Shown: piece by piece, positions 33,600-41,594 of the stretch | Layout: every line of letters starts with the position of its first letter | Numbering within the stretch: the first letter of the stretch is position 1 | Assembly (NCBI RefSeq): GCF_900111685.1 | Contig: NZ_FOHX01000020.1 | Span: forward strand, 1-64,000 | DNA: 64,000 nt | Reading direction: 5' to 3' | Source of the DNA: Nonomuraea wenchangensis | GTDB taxonomy: Bacteria > Actinomycetota > Actinomycetes > Streptosporangiales > Streptosporangiaceae | The notes under the pieces: model-generated | What the model was told of the DNA's origin: nothing | Databases searched by the model: none | Seen by the model: only the letters and a program-made list of their open reading frames with translations | Program-made: the position numbers and the translations under genes

Positions 33600-35944
33600 G
33601 AGTTGCGGTCGTCCCCCTCGCCGTTGGCCGAGCCGCGGGTGCGCACGCGGGTGCGGGTGCGGCGCGGGCGCTCCGAACGGTCCTCGGCGGGCGCGGCGTC
33701 GGCGTCGGCCTGCGGGGCCTCGCCCTCGTCGCCCTCGCCGGCCGTGGCGGCCTTGGCCTCGCGCTCGGCGGCCTCCTTCTCGATGACCTCGACCGGAACC
33801 AGGGACAGCTTGCCCCGGCCGTCGATCTCGGCGATCTCGACCTGGATCTTCTCGCCGACGCCCATGACGTCCTCGACGTTCTCGATCCGCTTGCCGCCGT
33901 GCAGCTTGCGGATCTGCGAGACGTGCAGCAGGCCGTCCTTGCCGGGCATGAGCGAGACGAACGCGCCGAAGGCGGCGATCTTGACGACCGTGCCCAGGTA
34001 GCGCTCGCCGACCTCCGGCATGTGCGGGTTGGCGATGGCGTTGATCGCCGACCGGGCCGCCTCGGCGGACGGGCCGTCGGTGGCGCCGATGTAGATCGTG
34101 CCGTCGTCCTCGATGGTGATCTCGGCGCCCGTGTCGTCCTGGATCTGGTTGATCATCTTGCCCTTCGGGCCGATGACCTCGCCGATCTTGTCTACCGGGA
34201 CCTTGATCGTGATGATGCGCGGCGCGGTCGGGTTCATCTCGGCCGGCCGGTCGATGGCCTCCTGCATGACGTCGAGGATCGCCAGGCGGGCGCCCTTGGC
34301 CTGCTTGAGCGCGCCGGCCAGCACGGAGGCCGGGATGCCGTCGAGCTTGGTGTCGAGCTGCAGGGCGGTGATGACGTCACGGGTGCCGGCGACCTTGAAG
34401 TCCATGTCGCCCATGGCGTCCTCGGCGCCGAGGATGTCGGTGAGCGTGACGTAGTCGTCGCCCTCGCCGATCAGGCCCATCGCGATGCCCGCGACCATCT
34501 CCTTGAGCGGCACGCCGGCGTCCAGCAGCGACATCGTCGAGGCGCAGACCGAGCCCATCGAGGTCGAGCCGTTGGAGCCGAGCGCCTCGGAGACCTGGCG
34601 GATGGCGTACGGGAACTCCTCGCGCGTCGGCAGCACGGGGATCAGCGCCCGCTCGGCCAGCGCGCCGTGGCCGATCTCGCGCCGCTTGGGCGAGCCCACG
34701 CGGCCGGTCTCGCCCGTGGAGTAGGGCGGGAAGTTGTAGTTGTGCATGTAGCGCTTGGTGCGGTCGGGGTTGAGCGTGTCGATGACCTGCTCCATGCGCA
34801 GCATGTTGAGGGTGGTGATGCCCATGATCTGGGTCTCGCCACGCTCGAACAGCGCCGAGCCGTGCACCCGCGGCACCACGTGGACCTCGGCGGACAGCTC
34901 ACGGATGTCCTTGGTGCCGCGGCCGTCGATGCGTACGCCCTCGCTGACCACGCGGGCGCGCATCAGCTTCTTCATCACGGCGCGGAAAGCGGCGCCGATC
35001 TCCTTCTCGCGGCCCTCGAACTCGGGCAGCAGCTTCTCGGCGGCGAGCGCCTTGACCTTGTCGAGCTCGTTCTCGCGCTCCTGCTTGCCTGCGATGGTGA
35101 GCGCGGCGGCCAGCTCGTTCTTGATCGCGGCCTCGACGGCGGCGTAGGTGTCGTCCTGGTAGTCGAGGAAGACCGGGTATTCGGCGGTCTCCTTGGCCGC
35201 GACCTGCGCGATGCGCGACTGCGCCTCGCACAGCACCTTGATGAACGGCTTCGCGGCGTCCAGGCCCTGCGCCACGGCCTCCTCGTTGGGCGCGACCGCG
35301 CCCTCGGCGACCAGCTTGAGCGTGTCCTTGGTGGACTCGGCCTCGACCATCATGATCGCGACGTCGCCGTCGGCCAGCACCCGGCCGGCCACCACCATGT
35401 CGAACGTGGCCCGCTCCAGCTCGGGATGCGTCGGGAAGGCCACCCACTGGCCGTCGATCAGCGCGACCCGCACGCCGCCGATCGGACCGGAGAACGGCAG
35501 CCCGGCGAGCTGCGTGGACAGCGAAGCGGCGTTGATGGCGACCACGTCGTAGAGGTGGTCGGGGTGCAGCGCCATGACGGTGGCGACGACCTGCACCTCG
35601 TTGCGCAGGCCCTTGACGAACGACGGGCGCAGCGGCCGGTCGATCAGCCGGCAGGTGAGGATGGCGTCCTCGGACGGCCGGCCCTCACGGCGGAAGAACG
35701 AGCCGGGGATGCGGCCCGCCGCGTACATGCGCTCCTCGACGTCGACCGTCAGCGGGAAGAAGTCGAACTGCTCCTTGGGGGTCTTGGAAGCCGTGGTGGC
35801 CGACAGGACCATGGTCTCGTTGTCGAGATAGGCGACCGCGGAGCCGGCCGCCTGACGCGCGAGACGACCGGTCTCGAACCGGATCGTACGCGTGCCGAAA
35901 GAGCCGTTGTCTATGACGGCTTCAGCGGTGTGGACACCCTCCAC
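33596..35944 (-). CDS. pnp: Polyribonucleotide nucleotidyltransferase (PNPase)
   Basis: The GTG at 35944 is preceded by a near-consensus AAGGAGGT five bases upstream and gives 782 residues, starting M/VEGVHTAEAVIDNG. Domains in order: RNase PH 1 (about 10-150), all-helical linker, RNase PH 2 (DGRGTKDIRELSAEVHVVPR, YPYAIRQVSEALGSNGSTSM, and the DFKVAGTRDVITALQLDTKL catalytic Asp region), KH (GPKGKMINQIQDDTGAEITI) and S1 (RYLGTVVKIAAFGAFVSLMP). The C-terminus ends in an acidic and Arg-rich tail. PNPase degrades RNA 3'-5' with phosphate and adds heteropolymeric tails in actinomycetes. rpsO lies upstream and the M16 gene overlaps downstream. Confidence 0.98.
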   Translation of the reverse strand: MEGVHTAEAVIDNGSFGTRTIRFETGRLARQAAGSAVAYLDNETMVLSATTASKTPKEQFDFFPLTVDVEERMYAAGRIPGSFFRREGRPSEDAILTCRLIDRPLRPSFVKGLRNEVQVVATVMALHPDHLYDVVAINAASLSTQLAGLPFSGPIGGVRVALIDGQWVAFPTHPELERATFDMVVAGRVLADGDVAIMMVEAESTKDTLKLVAEGAVAPNEEAVAQGLDAAKPFIKVLCEAQSRIAQVAAKETAEYPVFLDYQDDTYAAVEAAIKNELAAALTIAGKQERENELDKVKALAAEKLLPEFEGREKEIGAAFRAVMKKLMRARVVSEGVRIDGRGTKDIRELSAEVHVVPRVHGSALFERGETQIMGITTLNMLRMEQVIDTLNPDRTKRYMHNYNFPPYSTGETGRVGSPKRREIGHGALAERALIPVLPTREEFPYAIRQVSEALGSNGSTSMGSVCASTMSLLDAGVPLKEMVAGIAMGLIGEGDDYVTLTDILGAEDAMGDMDFKVAGTRDVITALQLDTKLDGIPASVLAGALKQAKGARLAILDVMQEAIDRPAEMNPTAPRIITIKVPVDKIGEVIGPKGKMINQIQDDTGAEITIEDDGTIYIGATDGPSAEAARSAINAIANPHMPEVGERYLGTVVKIAAFGAFVSLMPGKDGLLHVSQIRKLHGGKRIENVEDVMGVGEKIQVEIAEIDGRGKLSLVPVEVIEKEAAEREAKAATAGEGDEGEAPQADADAAPAEDRSERPRRTRTRVRTRGSANGEGDDRNS

Positions 35945-36206
35945 GGGGGACCTCCTTGTGGTCGGTCTCCCGCGCCCTTTTCTCACCGGCACCCTCGTTA
36001 GGTGCAGCGCCGGTCTTCGATCGAAGCGCCCGGTCACGTGCGTTCTTACCGGAAGCCACTACCGAGGACCGGCCCGCAGGCGTCGCGGGTCGCATGGTGC
36101 TGAGCGGACGCGGGGGCTGTGTGTCTCGGATCTTCAGTTGTACGTCAGGCGCGGGGCTGTTTTCACCTCGCCACGCGCCTCACGCTGTTGCTCTACCCAT
36201 ATGAAG

Positions 36207-36234
36207 AAGGGAGCGGCGTGCGCGCCGCTCCCTT
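36207..36234 (-). terminator. rpsO terminator hairpin
   Basis: A perfect 12-bp stem (AAGGGAGCGGCG and its complement) with a four-base loop, six bases beyond the rpsO stop; on the transcribed strand it is followed by CTTCTTC. The remaining spacer (35945-36206) holds the pnp leader and promoter; I see no gene there. Confidence 0.75.
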
Positions 36235-36240
36235 CCCATG

Positions 36241-36510
36241 CTATCGGCGCAGACCGAGGCGCTCGATGAGCGTCCGGTAGCGCTGGATGTCGACCTTCTG
36301 CAGGTACTTCAGCAGACGGCGGCGACGGCCGACGAGCAGCAGCAGGCCGCGACGGCTGTGGTGGTCGTGCTTGTGCGTCTTGAGGTGCTCGGTCAGCTCG
36401 CTGATGCGCTTGCTGAGCAGCGCGATCTGCACCTCGGGCGAGCCGGTGTCGCCTTCGGCGGTGGCGTACTCGCTGATGATGTTCTTCTTGGCAGCGGTGT
36501 CGAGGGACAC
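36241..36510 (-). CDS. rpsO: 30S ribosomal protein S15
   Basis: The GTG at 36510 (M/VSLDTAAKKNIISEYATAEG) has AAGGAGAG in front of it and gives 89 residues, the normal length of S15. DTGSPEVQIALLSKRISELT, LKTHKHDHHSRRGLLLLVGR and RRRLLKYLQKVDIQRYRTLI are the conserved helices that bind the 16S rRNA three-way junction near helix 22 in the platform. It is followed by a strong terminator and then pnp; the rpsO-pnp order is conserved across bacteria. Confidence 0.98.
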   Translation of the reverse strand: MSLDTAAKKNIISEYATAEGDTGSPEVQIALLSKRISELTEHLKTHKHDHHSRRGLLLLVGRRRRLLKYLQKVDIQRYRTLIERLGLRR

Positions 36511-36690
36511 GGCTCTCCTTCGATCTTCGGGCACGCGTGAATGTGACAAAAGCGCGAACGACCGTGCGTGCCTACAGTCGCCGCGAGGATGGCCGACGTG
36601 GGCGAAGGCGCGAAAGCGCTGCCGTCACAGAGCCGACATGCCACGTTACCATCTCGTGCACGGTGCTCGGGCGAGCGCCGCGCCGGAGCC

Positions 36691-37617
36691 TCACGCGGTC
36701 AGCCGGCGGGCGGCCTCGACGTCGGCCTGGATCTGCTCGACCAGCGCCTCGATCGACTCGAAGCGGGTGTTGCCGCGCAGCCGGGCGGCGAAGTCGACCG
36801 CCACGTGCGCGCCGTAGAGCTCGAGGTCGTCGCGGTCCAGCGCGTACGCCTCCACCGTGCGCGGCACCCCCTCGAACGTCGGATTGGTGCCGACCGAGAT
36901 GGCCGCCGGCCACCGCTCGCCGGGATAGAGCGCGGGCAGGTTGGCCACGGGCACGCACTCCAGCCAGCCGGCGTAGACGCCGTCGGCCGGGATCGCGGTG
37001 TGCGGGGGCGTCTCGACGTTGGCGGTGGGGAAGCCGAGCTGCCGGCCCCGCTGGTAGCCGCGCACGACGACGCCCTCCACCCGGTGCGGGCGGCCGAGCA
37101 GCGCCGCCGCGCCCTCGACGTCGCCGGCCACGATGCGCTCGCGTACGCCGGTCGAGGACACCCCGGCCACGCGGGGCAGGACCTCGACCGTGAAGTCGTA
37201 CTTGTCGCCCAGCGCCCGCAAAGTCTCGACATCGCCGCCGGCGTCCCGCCCGAAGGTGAACCCCTCCCCCACTACCACGACCGCCGCCCGCAGCCGCTCG
37301 GCCAGCACCGTACGCGCGAACTCGGCCGCGTCGGCGCGCGACAGCTCCAGCGTGAACGGCACGACCTCGACCACGTCCACGCCGAGCGCGCGCAGCAGCT
37401 CAGCGCGGCGTCGGGCACCGGTCAGCCGGGCCGGATGCGTCCCGGGGCGCACGACCTCGTCGGGGTGCGGTTCGAAGGTGACGGCCACGGCGGGCAGCCC
37501 CCGCTCGCGCGCGACGGCCACGGCCCGTCCGAGGACACGCTGGTGGCCCCGGTGCACTCCGTCGTACACGCCGACGGTGACGACAGACCTACCCGAACCC
37601 TGCACGCCGGACCCCAT
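36691..37617 (-). CDS. ribF: Bifunctional riboflavin kinase/FAD synthetase
   Basis: The ATG at 37617 gives 308 residues. The N-terminal FMN adenylyltransferase domain has VGVYDGVHRGHQRVL (a variant of the usual GxFDGVHxGH) and AVVVVGEGFTFGRDAGGDVE plus VSSTGVRERI. The C-terminal riboflavin kinase domain has VVRGYQRGRQLGFPTANVET, DGVYAGWLECV, ISVGTNPTFEG and ELYGAHVAVDF. It makes FMN and FAD in the cytoplasm. In most actinobacteria it sits between truB and rpsO as here. A TRM11-like methyltransferase gene diverges from it with an 81-base spacer. Confidence 0.96.
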   Translation of the reverse strand: MGSGVQGSGRSVVTVGVYDGVHRGHQRVLGRAVAVARERGLPAVAVTFEPHPDEVVRPGTHPARLTGARRRAELLRALGVDVVEVVPFTLELSRADAAEFARTVLAERLRAAVVVVGEGFTFGRDAGGDVETLRALGDKYDFTVEVLPRVAGVSSTGVRERIVAGDVEGAAALLGRPHRVEGVVVRGYQRGRQLGFPTANVETPPHTAIPADGVYAGWLECVPVANLPALYPGERWPAAISVGTNPTFEGVPRTVEAYALDRDDLELYGAHVAVDFAARLRGNTRFESIEALVEQIQADVEAARRLTA

Positions 37618-37683
37618 TCGCTCGTCGCGGATCGAACCACACAAGCCTGCCACGCGCCTGGCCGTGACCTCCAACCGAGGGGG

Positions 37684-37689
37684 CTACAC
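37684..37689 (+). promoter_or_regulatory. -10 element of a leaderless transcript
   Basis: TACACT lies nine bases before the methyltransferase ATG, with no Shine-Dalgarno sequence in between, which suggests a leaderless mRNA beginning at or next to the start codon. Confidence 0.5.
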
Positions 37690-37698
37690 TCGGCCATC

Positions 37699-38742
37699 AT
37701 GCCTCGATACGCGCTTCTGATCCTGCCTGCGTTCAACCGGGTCTACGCCGACAGCTCCGTCCGGCTGACGAGGAGCGAGCTGGCCGTCTTCGGCGCGCGG
37801 GGGCTGCGGGCGGAGATTTCCGGGAGTGAGGAGCGCGTGTTCGGTGGCGTCCCCTACGTCACGTTCGAGACGGCCGCGCCGCTGGCGGAGCAGGACGTCG
37901 CGCTGCTGTCCAACCTGTCGTCGGTCTACGCGCTGTTCGGTGTCGAGGGTGTCGAGGGTGAGGACGAGCAGCAGCCGCTGCTGCGCCCGCTGCCCGTACG
38001 GCCGCTCGACCGGCTGAGCAGCGACCTCATCACCATCCAGAAGTACGCCGGCAAGACCAACGAGCACTTCACCAAGCTGCTGCTCAACGTCACCGCGCTG
38101 GCCTCGGGCAAGGGCCTCGGCGAGCGGCTGTCGGTGTTCGACCCGCTCTGCGGCCGGGGGACCACGCTCAACCAGGCCCTCATGTACGGCTACGACGCCT
38201 ACGGCCTCGACGTCGACGCCAAGGACTTCGAGGCATACACCGGCTTCATCAAGACCTGGCTGCGCAACAAGCGGCTCAAGCACACCGCCGAGACCGTGCC
38301 GGTGCGCCGGGAGCGGGCGCTCGTAGGGCGGCGGCTCAACGTCACGTTCGGGCCGTCGAAGGAGGCGGTCAAGCACGGCGACGTGCAGCACCTCGCCATG
38401 GTCAACGGCGACACGCTGCGGAGCAGGGAGTTCTTCAAGCCGCGCTCGTTCGACCTGGTGGTCACCGACGCGCCCTACGGCGTCCAGCACGGCAGCAAGG
38501 GCGGCTCGGGCCTGTCGCGCAGCCCGCTGGAGCTGCTGCGCCGGGCGGTGCCGATCTGGGCGGAGCTGCTGCGGCCCGGCGGGGCCATGGGCATCGCCTG
38601 GAACACCTACGGCGGCAAGCGCGAGGAGCTCGCCGCCATCCTGACCGGCGCCGGCCTGGAGGTCATGGACTACCCCGACTTCGAGCACTGGGTGGACCAG
38701 GCGATCGTGCGCGACATCATCGTCGCCACCAAGCCCGCCTAG
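37699..38742 (+). CDS. TRM11-like RNA (or DNA) methyltransferase
   Basis: The ATG at 37699 gives 347 residues. After an N-terminal region of about 115 residues (MPRYALLILPAFNRVYADSS) the Rossmann methyltransferase domain shows SAM motif I VFDPLCGRGTTLNQALMYGY and motif IV VVTDAPYGVQHG (a D-A-P-Y variant of N/DPPY), characteristic of amino-group methyltransferases of the TRM11/UPF0020 group. TITIQKYAGKTNEHFTKLL-like residues (LITIQKYAGKTNEHFTKLLL, shifted) precede motif I. A tRNA or rRNA guanosine N2 target is likely from family knowledge but not shown by the sequence. It is the only plus-strand gene in the 31-46 kb block and converges with truB after 11 bases. Confidence 0.85.
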   Translation: MPRYALLILPAFNRVYADSSVRLTRSELAVFGARGLRAEISGSEERVFGGVPYVTFETAAPLAEQDVALLSNLSSVYALFGVEGVEGEDEQQPLLRPLPVRPLDRLSSDLITIQKYAGKTNEHFTKLLLNVTALASGKGLGERLSVFDPLCGRGTTLNQALMYGYDAYGLDVDAKDFEAYTGFIKTWLRNKRLKHTAETVPVRRERALVGRRLNVTFGPSKEAVKHGDVQHLAMVNGDTLRSREFFKPRSFDLVVTDAPYGVQHGSKGGSGLSRSPLELLRRAVPIWAELLRPGGAMGIAWNTYGGKREELAAILTGAGLEVMDYPDFEHWVDQAIVRDIIVATKPA

Positions 38743-38753
38743 ACGAAGCCGAC

Positions 38754-39623
38754 CTAGACGAAGACAGCGAGCGGCCTGGCCGTACGGCCCTGCTCCTCCA
38801 TCAGCGCCAGCAGCGTGCCGTCCGGGCCGAACACGCCGATCGGCCCCTCGCCCAGCCCGGCCGCGGCCAGCCGGCCGCCGTGCCCGATGACCCTCGCCTC
38901 CTCGGCGGTGACGTCCCTGCGCGGGAACGCCGCGGCGACCGCCTCCCCGATGGGCAGGATCACGCACCGCTCGGCGAGCTCGTCGATCGTCCTGGCCAGC
39001 GACAGGTCGTACGGGCCGACGCGGGTGCGGCGCAGCCGCGTCAGGTGGCCGCCGACGCCGAGCGCGGCCCCGAGGTCGCGGGCCAGCGAGCGGATGTAGG
39101 TGCCGCTGGAGCAGGTGACCACGGCGTCCACGTCCACCACATCGTCATGGGCGCGTACGTCGAGCACGTCGAAGGCCCGCACCGTGACGGGCCGGGCGGC
39201 CAGCTCGACCTCCTCGCCCGCGCGCGCCATCTTGTAGGCCCGCTGCCCGTTGACCTTGATGGCGCTGACCTGCGGCGGAACCTGCATGATGGCGCCCGTC
39301 AGCGCCTCGACGCCCTTGCGGATCTCTTCGGCGGCGACGCCGGACGCCGACGCGGTCGCGGTGATCTCGCCCTCGGCGTCGTCGGTGTTGGTGGTGACGC
39401 CGAGCCGGATGGTGGCCTCGTAGACCTTCTCCGTCAGCGTCAGGTGACCGAGCAGCCGGGTGGCCTTCTCCACGCCGACCACCAGCACGCCCGTCGCCAT
39501 CGGGTCGAGGGTGCCGGCGTGGCCCACGCGGCGGGTGCCCGCGAGGCGCCGCATCCTGGCCACCACGTCATGGGAGGTCCACTCGCCCGGCTTGTCGACG
39601 ATGATCAGACCGCTCTCGGCCAT
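38754..39623 (-). CDS. truB: tRNA pseudouridine(55) synthase
   Basis: The 289-residue enzyme starts MAESGLIIVDKPGEWTSHDV and contains the catalytic motif VGHAGTLDPMATGVLVVGV (Asp in GTLDP), KATRLLGHLTLTEKVYEATI and VTCSSGTYIRSLARDLG, followed by an actinobacterial-type C-terminal domain. It isomerises U55 in the T-arm of tRNAs in the cytoplasm. The ATG directly abuts the stop codon of the DHH gene (TAG then ATG), so it is the last gene of the rimP-to-truB operon. Confidence 0.97.
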   Translation of the reverse strand: MAESGLIIVDKPGEWTSHDVVARMRRLAGTRRVGHAGTLDPMATGVLVVGVEKATRLLGHLTLTEKVYEATIRLGVTTNTDDAEGEITATASASGVAAEEIRKGVEALTGAIMQVPPQVSAIKVNGQRAYKMARAGEEVELAARPVTVRAFDVLDVRAHDDVVDVDAVVTCSSGTYIRSLARDLGAALGVGGHLTRLRRTRVGPYDLSLARTIDELAERCVILPIGEAVAAAFPRRDVTAEEARVIGHGGRLAAAGLGEGPIGVFGPDGTLLALMEEQGRTARPLAVFV

Positions 39624-40655
39624 CTACGCCTTTCCCAGCTCTCTCCTGAGGGCGGCCATGGTGTCCTCGACGCCATCGTGCGAGGTGTAGCCGGCCGCGT
39701 TGTGATGGCCGCCGCCGCCCAGGGCCGCGCACGCGGCGCCCACGTCGACGGCGCCCTTGGACCTGGTGGACACCTGCCAGGCGCCCTCGTCGTCTTCCTT
39801 GAGCACGACCGCCACCTCGGCCTCGTCGGTGCGGCGCACGACGTCGATGATGCCCTCGATCTCCGCGTACGGGAGCCCGTGCGCGGCCCGGTCGACCCGC
39901 GTGACGTACGTCCAGACCAGGTCGTCCTCCAGCCGCACCCGGTCGAGCGCCGCCGCCAGCACCTTGAGGTAGCCGAACGGCGAGCGGTCCCACAGCTCGC
40001 GGGCGATCTCGTCGGTGCGCAGCCCCGTCGCCACCAGCCTCGCCGCCATCTCATGCACGGCAGGCGTCGTGGAGGAGTAGCGGAACGAGCCGGTGTCGGT
40101 CACCAGCCCGGCGTAGAGGCAGGTGGCGATGTCACGGTCGAGCCGCCCGCCGAGCCGGTAGATGAGCTGCTCGGCCAGCATCGCCGTGGCGGCGGCGTGG
40201 GAGTCGACGAGCCCCAGCGTGCCGAACCCGGCGCCGGCCGGATGGTGGTCGACCACGATGACCTCGGCCGCCCGCGCGGTGTTGCCGCTGAGCAGCCCCA
40301 GCCGCTCGAACGTCGACGAGTCGAAGGTGATCACCAGCTCGGGCGCGGCGGGAAACTCGGCCGGCGGCACCAGCATCTCCTGCCCCGGCAGGAACCGCAG
40401 CAGGCGCGGCACCTCGAACTGCCGGTCGCCGAACGACGCGCGCACCCGCTTGCCCATCGCGCGCAGCGTGAACGCCACCGCCAGCATGGAGCCGAGCGCG
40501 TCGCCGTCGGGCGTCACGTGGCAGGCCAGCCCGATCTCGTCGGCCGAGTCGATCAGCCGCAGCGCGCGCTTCCACGCGCTCTCGGGGATGCCGTGGCCCG
40601 CGCCCGCCCGGGTCCGCGGCGGCCGGTCGGCCCGGTCGCGTACGTCCGGCGTCAC
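39624..40655 (-). CDS. DHH/DHHA1 phosphoesterase (NrnA-like, bifunctional oligoribonuclease/pAp phosphatase)
   Basis: The 343-residue protein has the DHH-family motifs CHVTPDGDALGSMLA (D-x-D), VITFDSSTFERLG, VIVVDHHPAGAGFG (DHH) and the C-terminal DHHA1 signature VGAACAALGGGGHHNAAGYT. NrnA-like enzymes degrade short oligoribonucleotides and 3'-phosphoadenosine-5'-phosphate using manganese. The position between rbfA and truB is typical of bacteria that carry NrnA. The GTG overlaps the rbfA stop by four bases. Length and motifs are complete. Confidence 0.94.
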   Translation of the reverse strand: MTPDVRDRADRPPRTRAGAGHGIPESAWKRALRLIDSADEIGLACHVTPDGDALGSMLAVAFTLRAMGKRVRASFGDRQFEVPRLLRFLPGQEMLVPPAEFPAAPELVITFDSSTFERLGLLSGNTARAAEVIVVDHHPAGAGFGTLGLVDSHAAATAMLAEQLIYRLGGRLDRDIATCLYAGLVTDTGSFRYSSTTPAVHEMAARLVATGLRTDEIARELWDRSPFGYLKVLAAALDRVRLEDDLVWTYVTRVDRAAHGLPYAEIEGIIDVVRRTDEAEVAVVLKEDDEGAWQVSTRSKGAVDVGAACAALGGGGHHNAAGYTSHDGVEDTMAALRRELGKA

Positions 40656-41137
40656 GCCTGGTCGTCCCCGGCCGCGCGTTCGCTCCCCTGGAGGTCGGCG
40701 AGCTCGTCGTCGTCCTCCTCCTCTGGCTTGCGGTAGGGGTCCGGCTCGCCGGCGTAGGAGGCGCCCTGCGCCTGCCGGGCCACCTCGGCGTCGCGCGCCC
40801 GTGCCGCGCTGATGAGGTCGTCCAGGTGGCGGGCGCTGTCGGGCAGCGGGTCGTGCTTGAAGGTCAGCGTCGGGGCGAAGCGCACACCGGTCTGGCGGCC
40901 CACCTCGGAACGGATGATCCCCTTGGCGCTCTCCAGGGCGGCCGCGCTGTCGGCCCGCTCGGCCTCGGAGCCGAAAACCGTGTAGAAGACCGTCGCCTCG
41001 CGCAGGTCAGCGGTGACGCGCGTGTCGGTCACGGTGACGAAGCCGAGACGCGGGTCCTTGATCCGTCGCTCCAGCATCTCGGCGACGATCTGCTGGATGC
41101 GGTCGGCGAGCTTGCGCGCTCGTGCGGCATCCACCAT
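40652..41137 (-). CDS. rbfA: 30S ribosome-binding factor A
   Basis: The 161-residue protein begins MVDAARARKLADRIQQIVAE, with the KH-type core IKDPRLGFVTVTDTRVTADL and REATVFYTVFGS, then GRQTGVRFAPTLTFKHDPLP. RbfA assists late 30S maturation and cold adaptation. The C-terminal 40 residues (about 120-161) are an acidic, disordered extension (PEEEDDDELADLQGSERA) that is common in actinobacteria. It lies 40 bases after the DUF503 gene in the infB operon. Confidence 0.96.
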   Translation of the reverse strand: MVDAARARKLADRIQQIVAEMLERRIKDPRLGFVTVTDTRVTADLREATVFYTVFGSEAERADSAAALESAKGIIRSEVGRQTGVRFAPTLTFKHDPLPDSARHLDDLISAARARDAEVARQAQGASYAGEPDPYRKPEEEDDDELADLQGSERAAGDDQA

Positions 41138-41177
41138 GTTGGCTCCCCCTCACGCACGATCTGGCCGTGCTAGTCGT

Positions 41178-41474
41178 TCAATCCTCGTCGTGGTACAGAC
41201 GCTGCCTGGCCGACAGCAGCTCGATCTCCGGGCGGAAGGCCACCATCCGCTCGCAGGCGTCCATCACCTCTTTGCAGTTACCCGCGGAGGCGGAAAGCAC
41301 CGCGATGCCGACCTCGGCTCTGCGATGCAGATCGTGACGCCCGGTCTCGGCGACCGCTATGGCGGGGTAACGGCGCCGCAGCTCGGCGATCAGCGGCCGT
41401 ACGACGGAGCGCTTCTGCTTCAGCGAGCGAACGTCGCCGAGCAGGATGTCCAGGGTCAGAGCACCCACATACAT
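41178..41474 (-). CDS. DUF503 (YlxP-like) protein
   Basis: The 98-residue protein starts MYVGALTLDILLGDVRSLKQ, has KRSVVRPLIAELRRRYPAIA and VAETGRHDLHRRAEVGIAVL and ends QRLYHDED. DUF503 proteins occur between infB and rbfA in many bacteria; a role in RNA processing or ribosome maturation is suspected from context but unproven. The GC hairpin between infB and this gene (41556-41584) may lower its expression relative to infB. Confidence 0.93.
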   Translation of the reverse strand: MYVGALTLDILLGDVRSLKQKRSVVRPLIAELRRRYPAIAVAETGRHDLHRRAEVGIAVLSASAGNCKEVMDACERMVAFRPEIELLSARQRLYHDED

Positions 41475-41555
41475 CGTTGGTCACCACCGCTTGGCCTGGT
41501 GTGCTGAGCGCGCGCCCGTCCTGCCGCGGTGGGGAGCAGGCCAGGACGCGCGAGA

Positions 41556-41584
41556 GGCGCCCGGCGGAGGTCCCGCCGGGCGCC
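41556..41584 (-). terminator. Hairpin after infB (probable partial terminator)
   Basis: A perfect 12-bp stem (GGCGCCCGGCGG and its complement) with a five-base loop lies 11 bases beyond the infB stop. The downstream genes DUF503 to truB belong to the same operon in most relatives, so it probably attenuates rather than ends transcription. Confidence 0.55.
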
Positions 41585-41594
41585 CGGCCGCGTG

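Noticed and set aside
33899..36001. A 700-codon plus-strand frame opposite pnp
   Set aside because: Antisense shadow; pnp shows all five domains.
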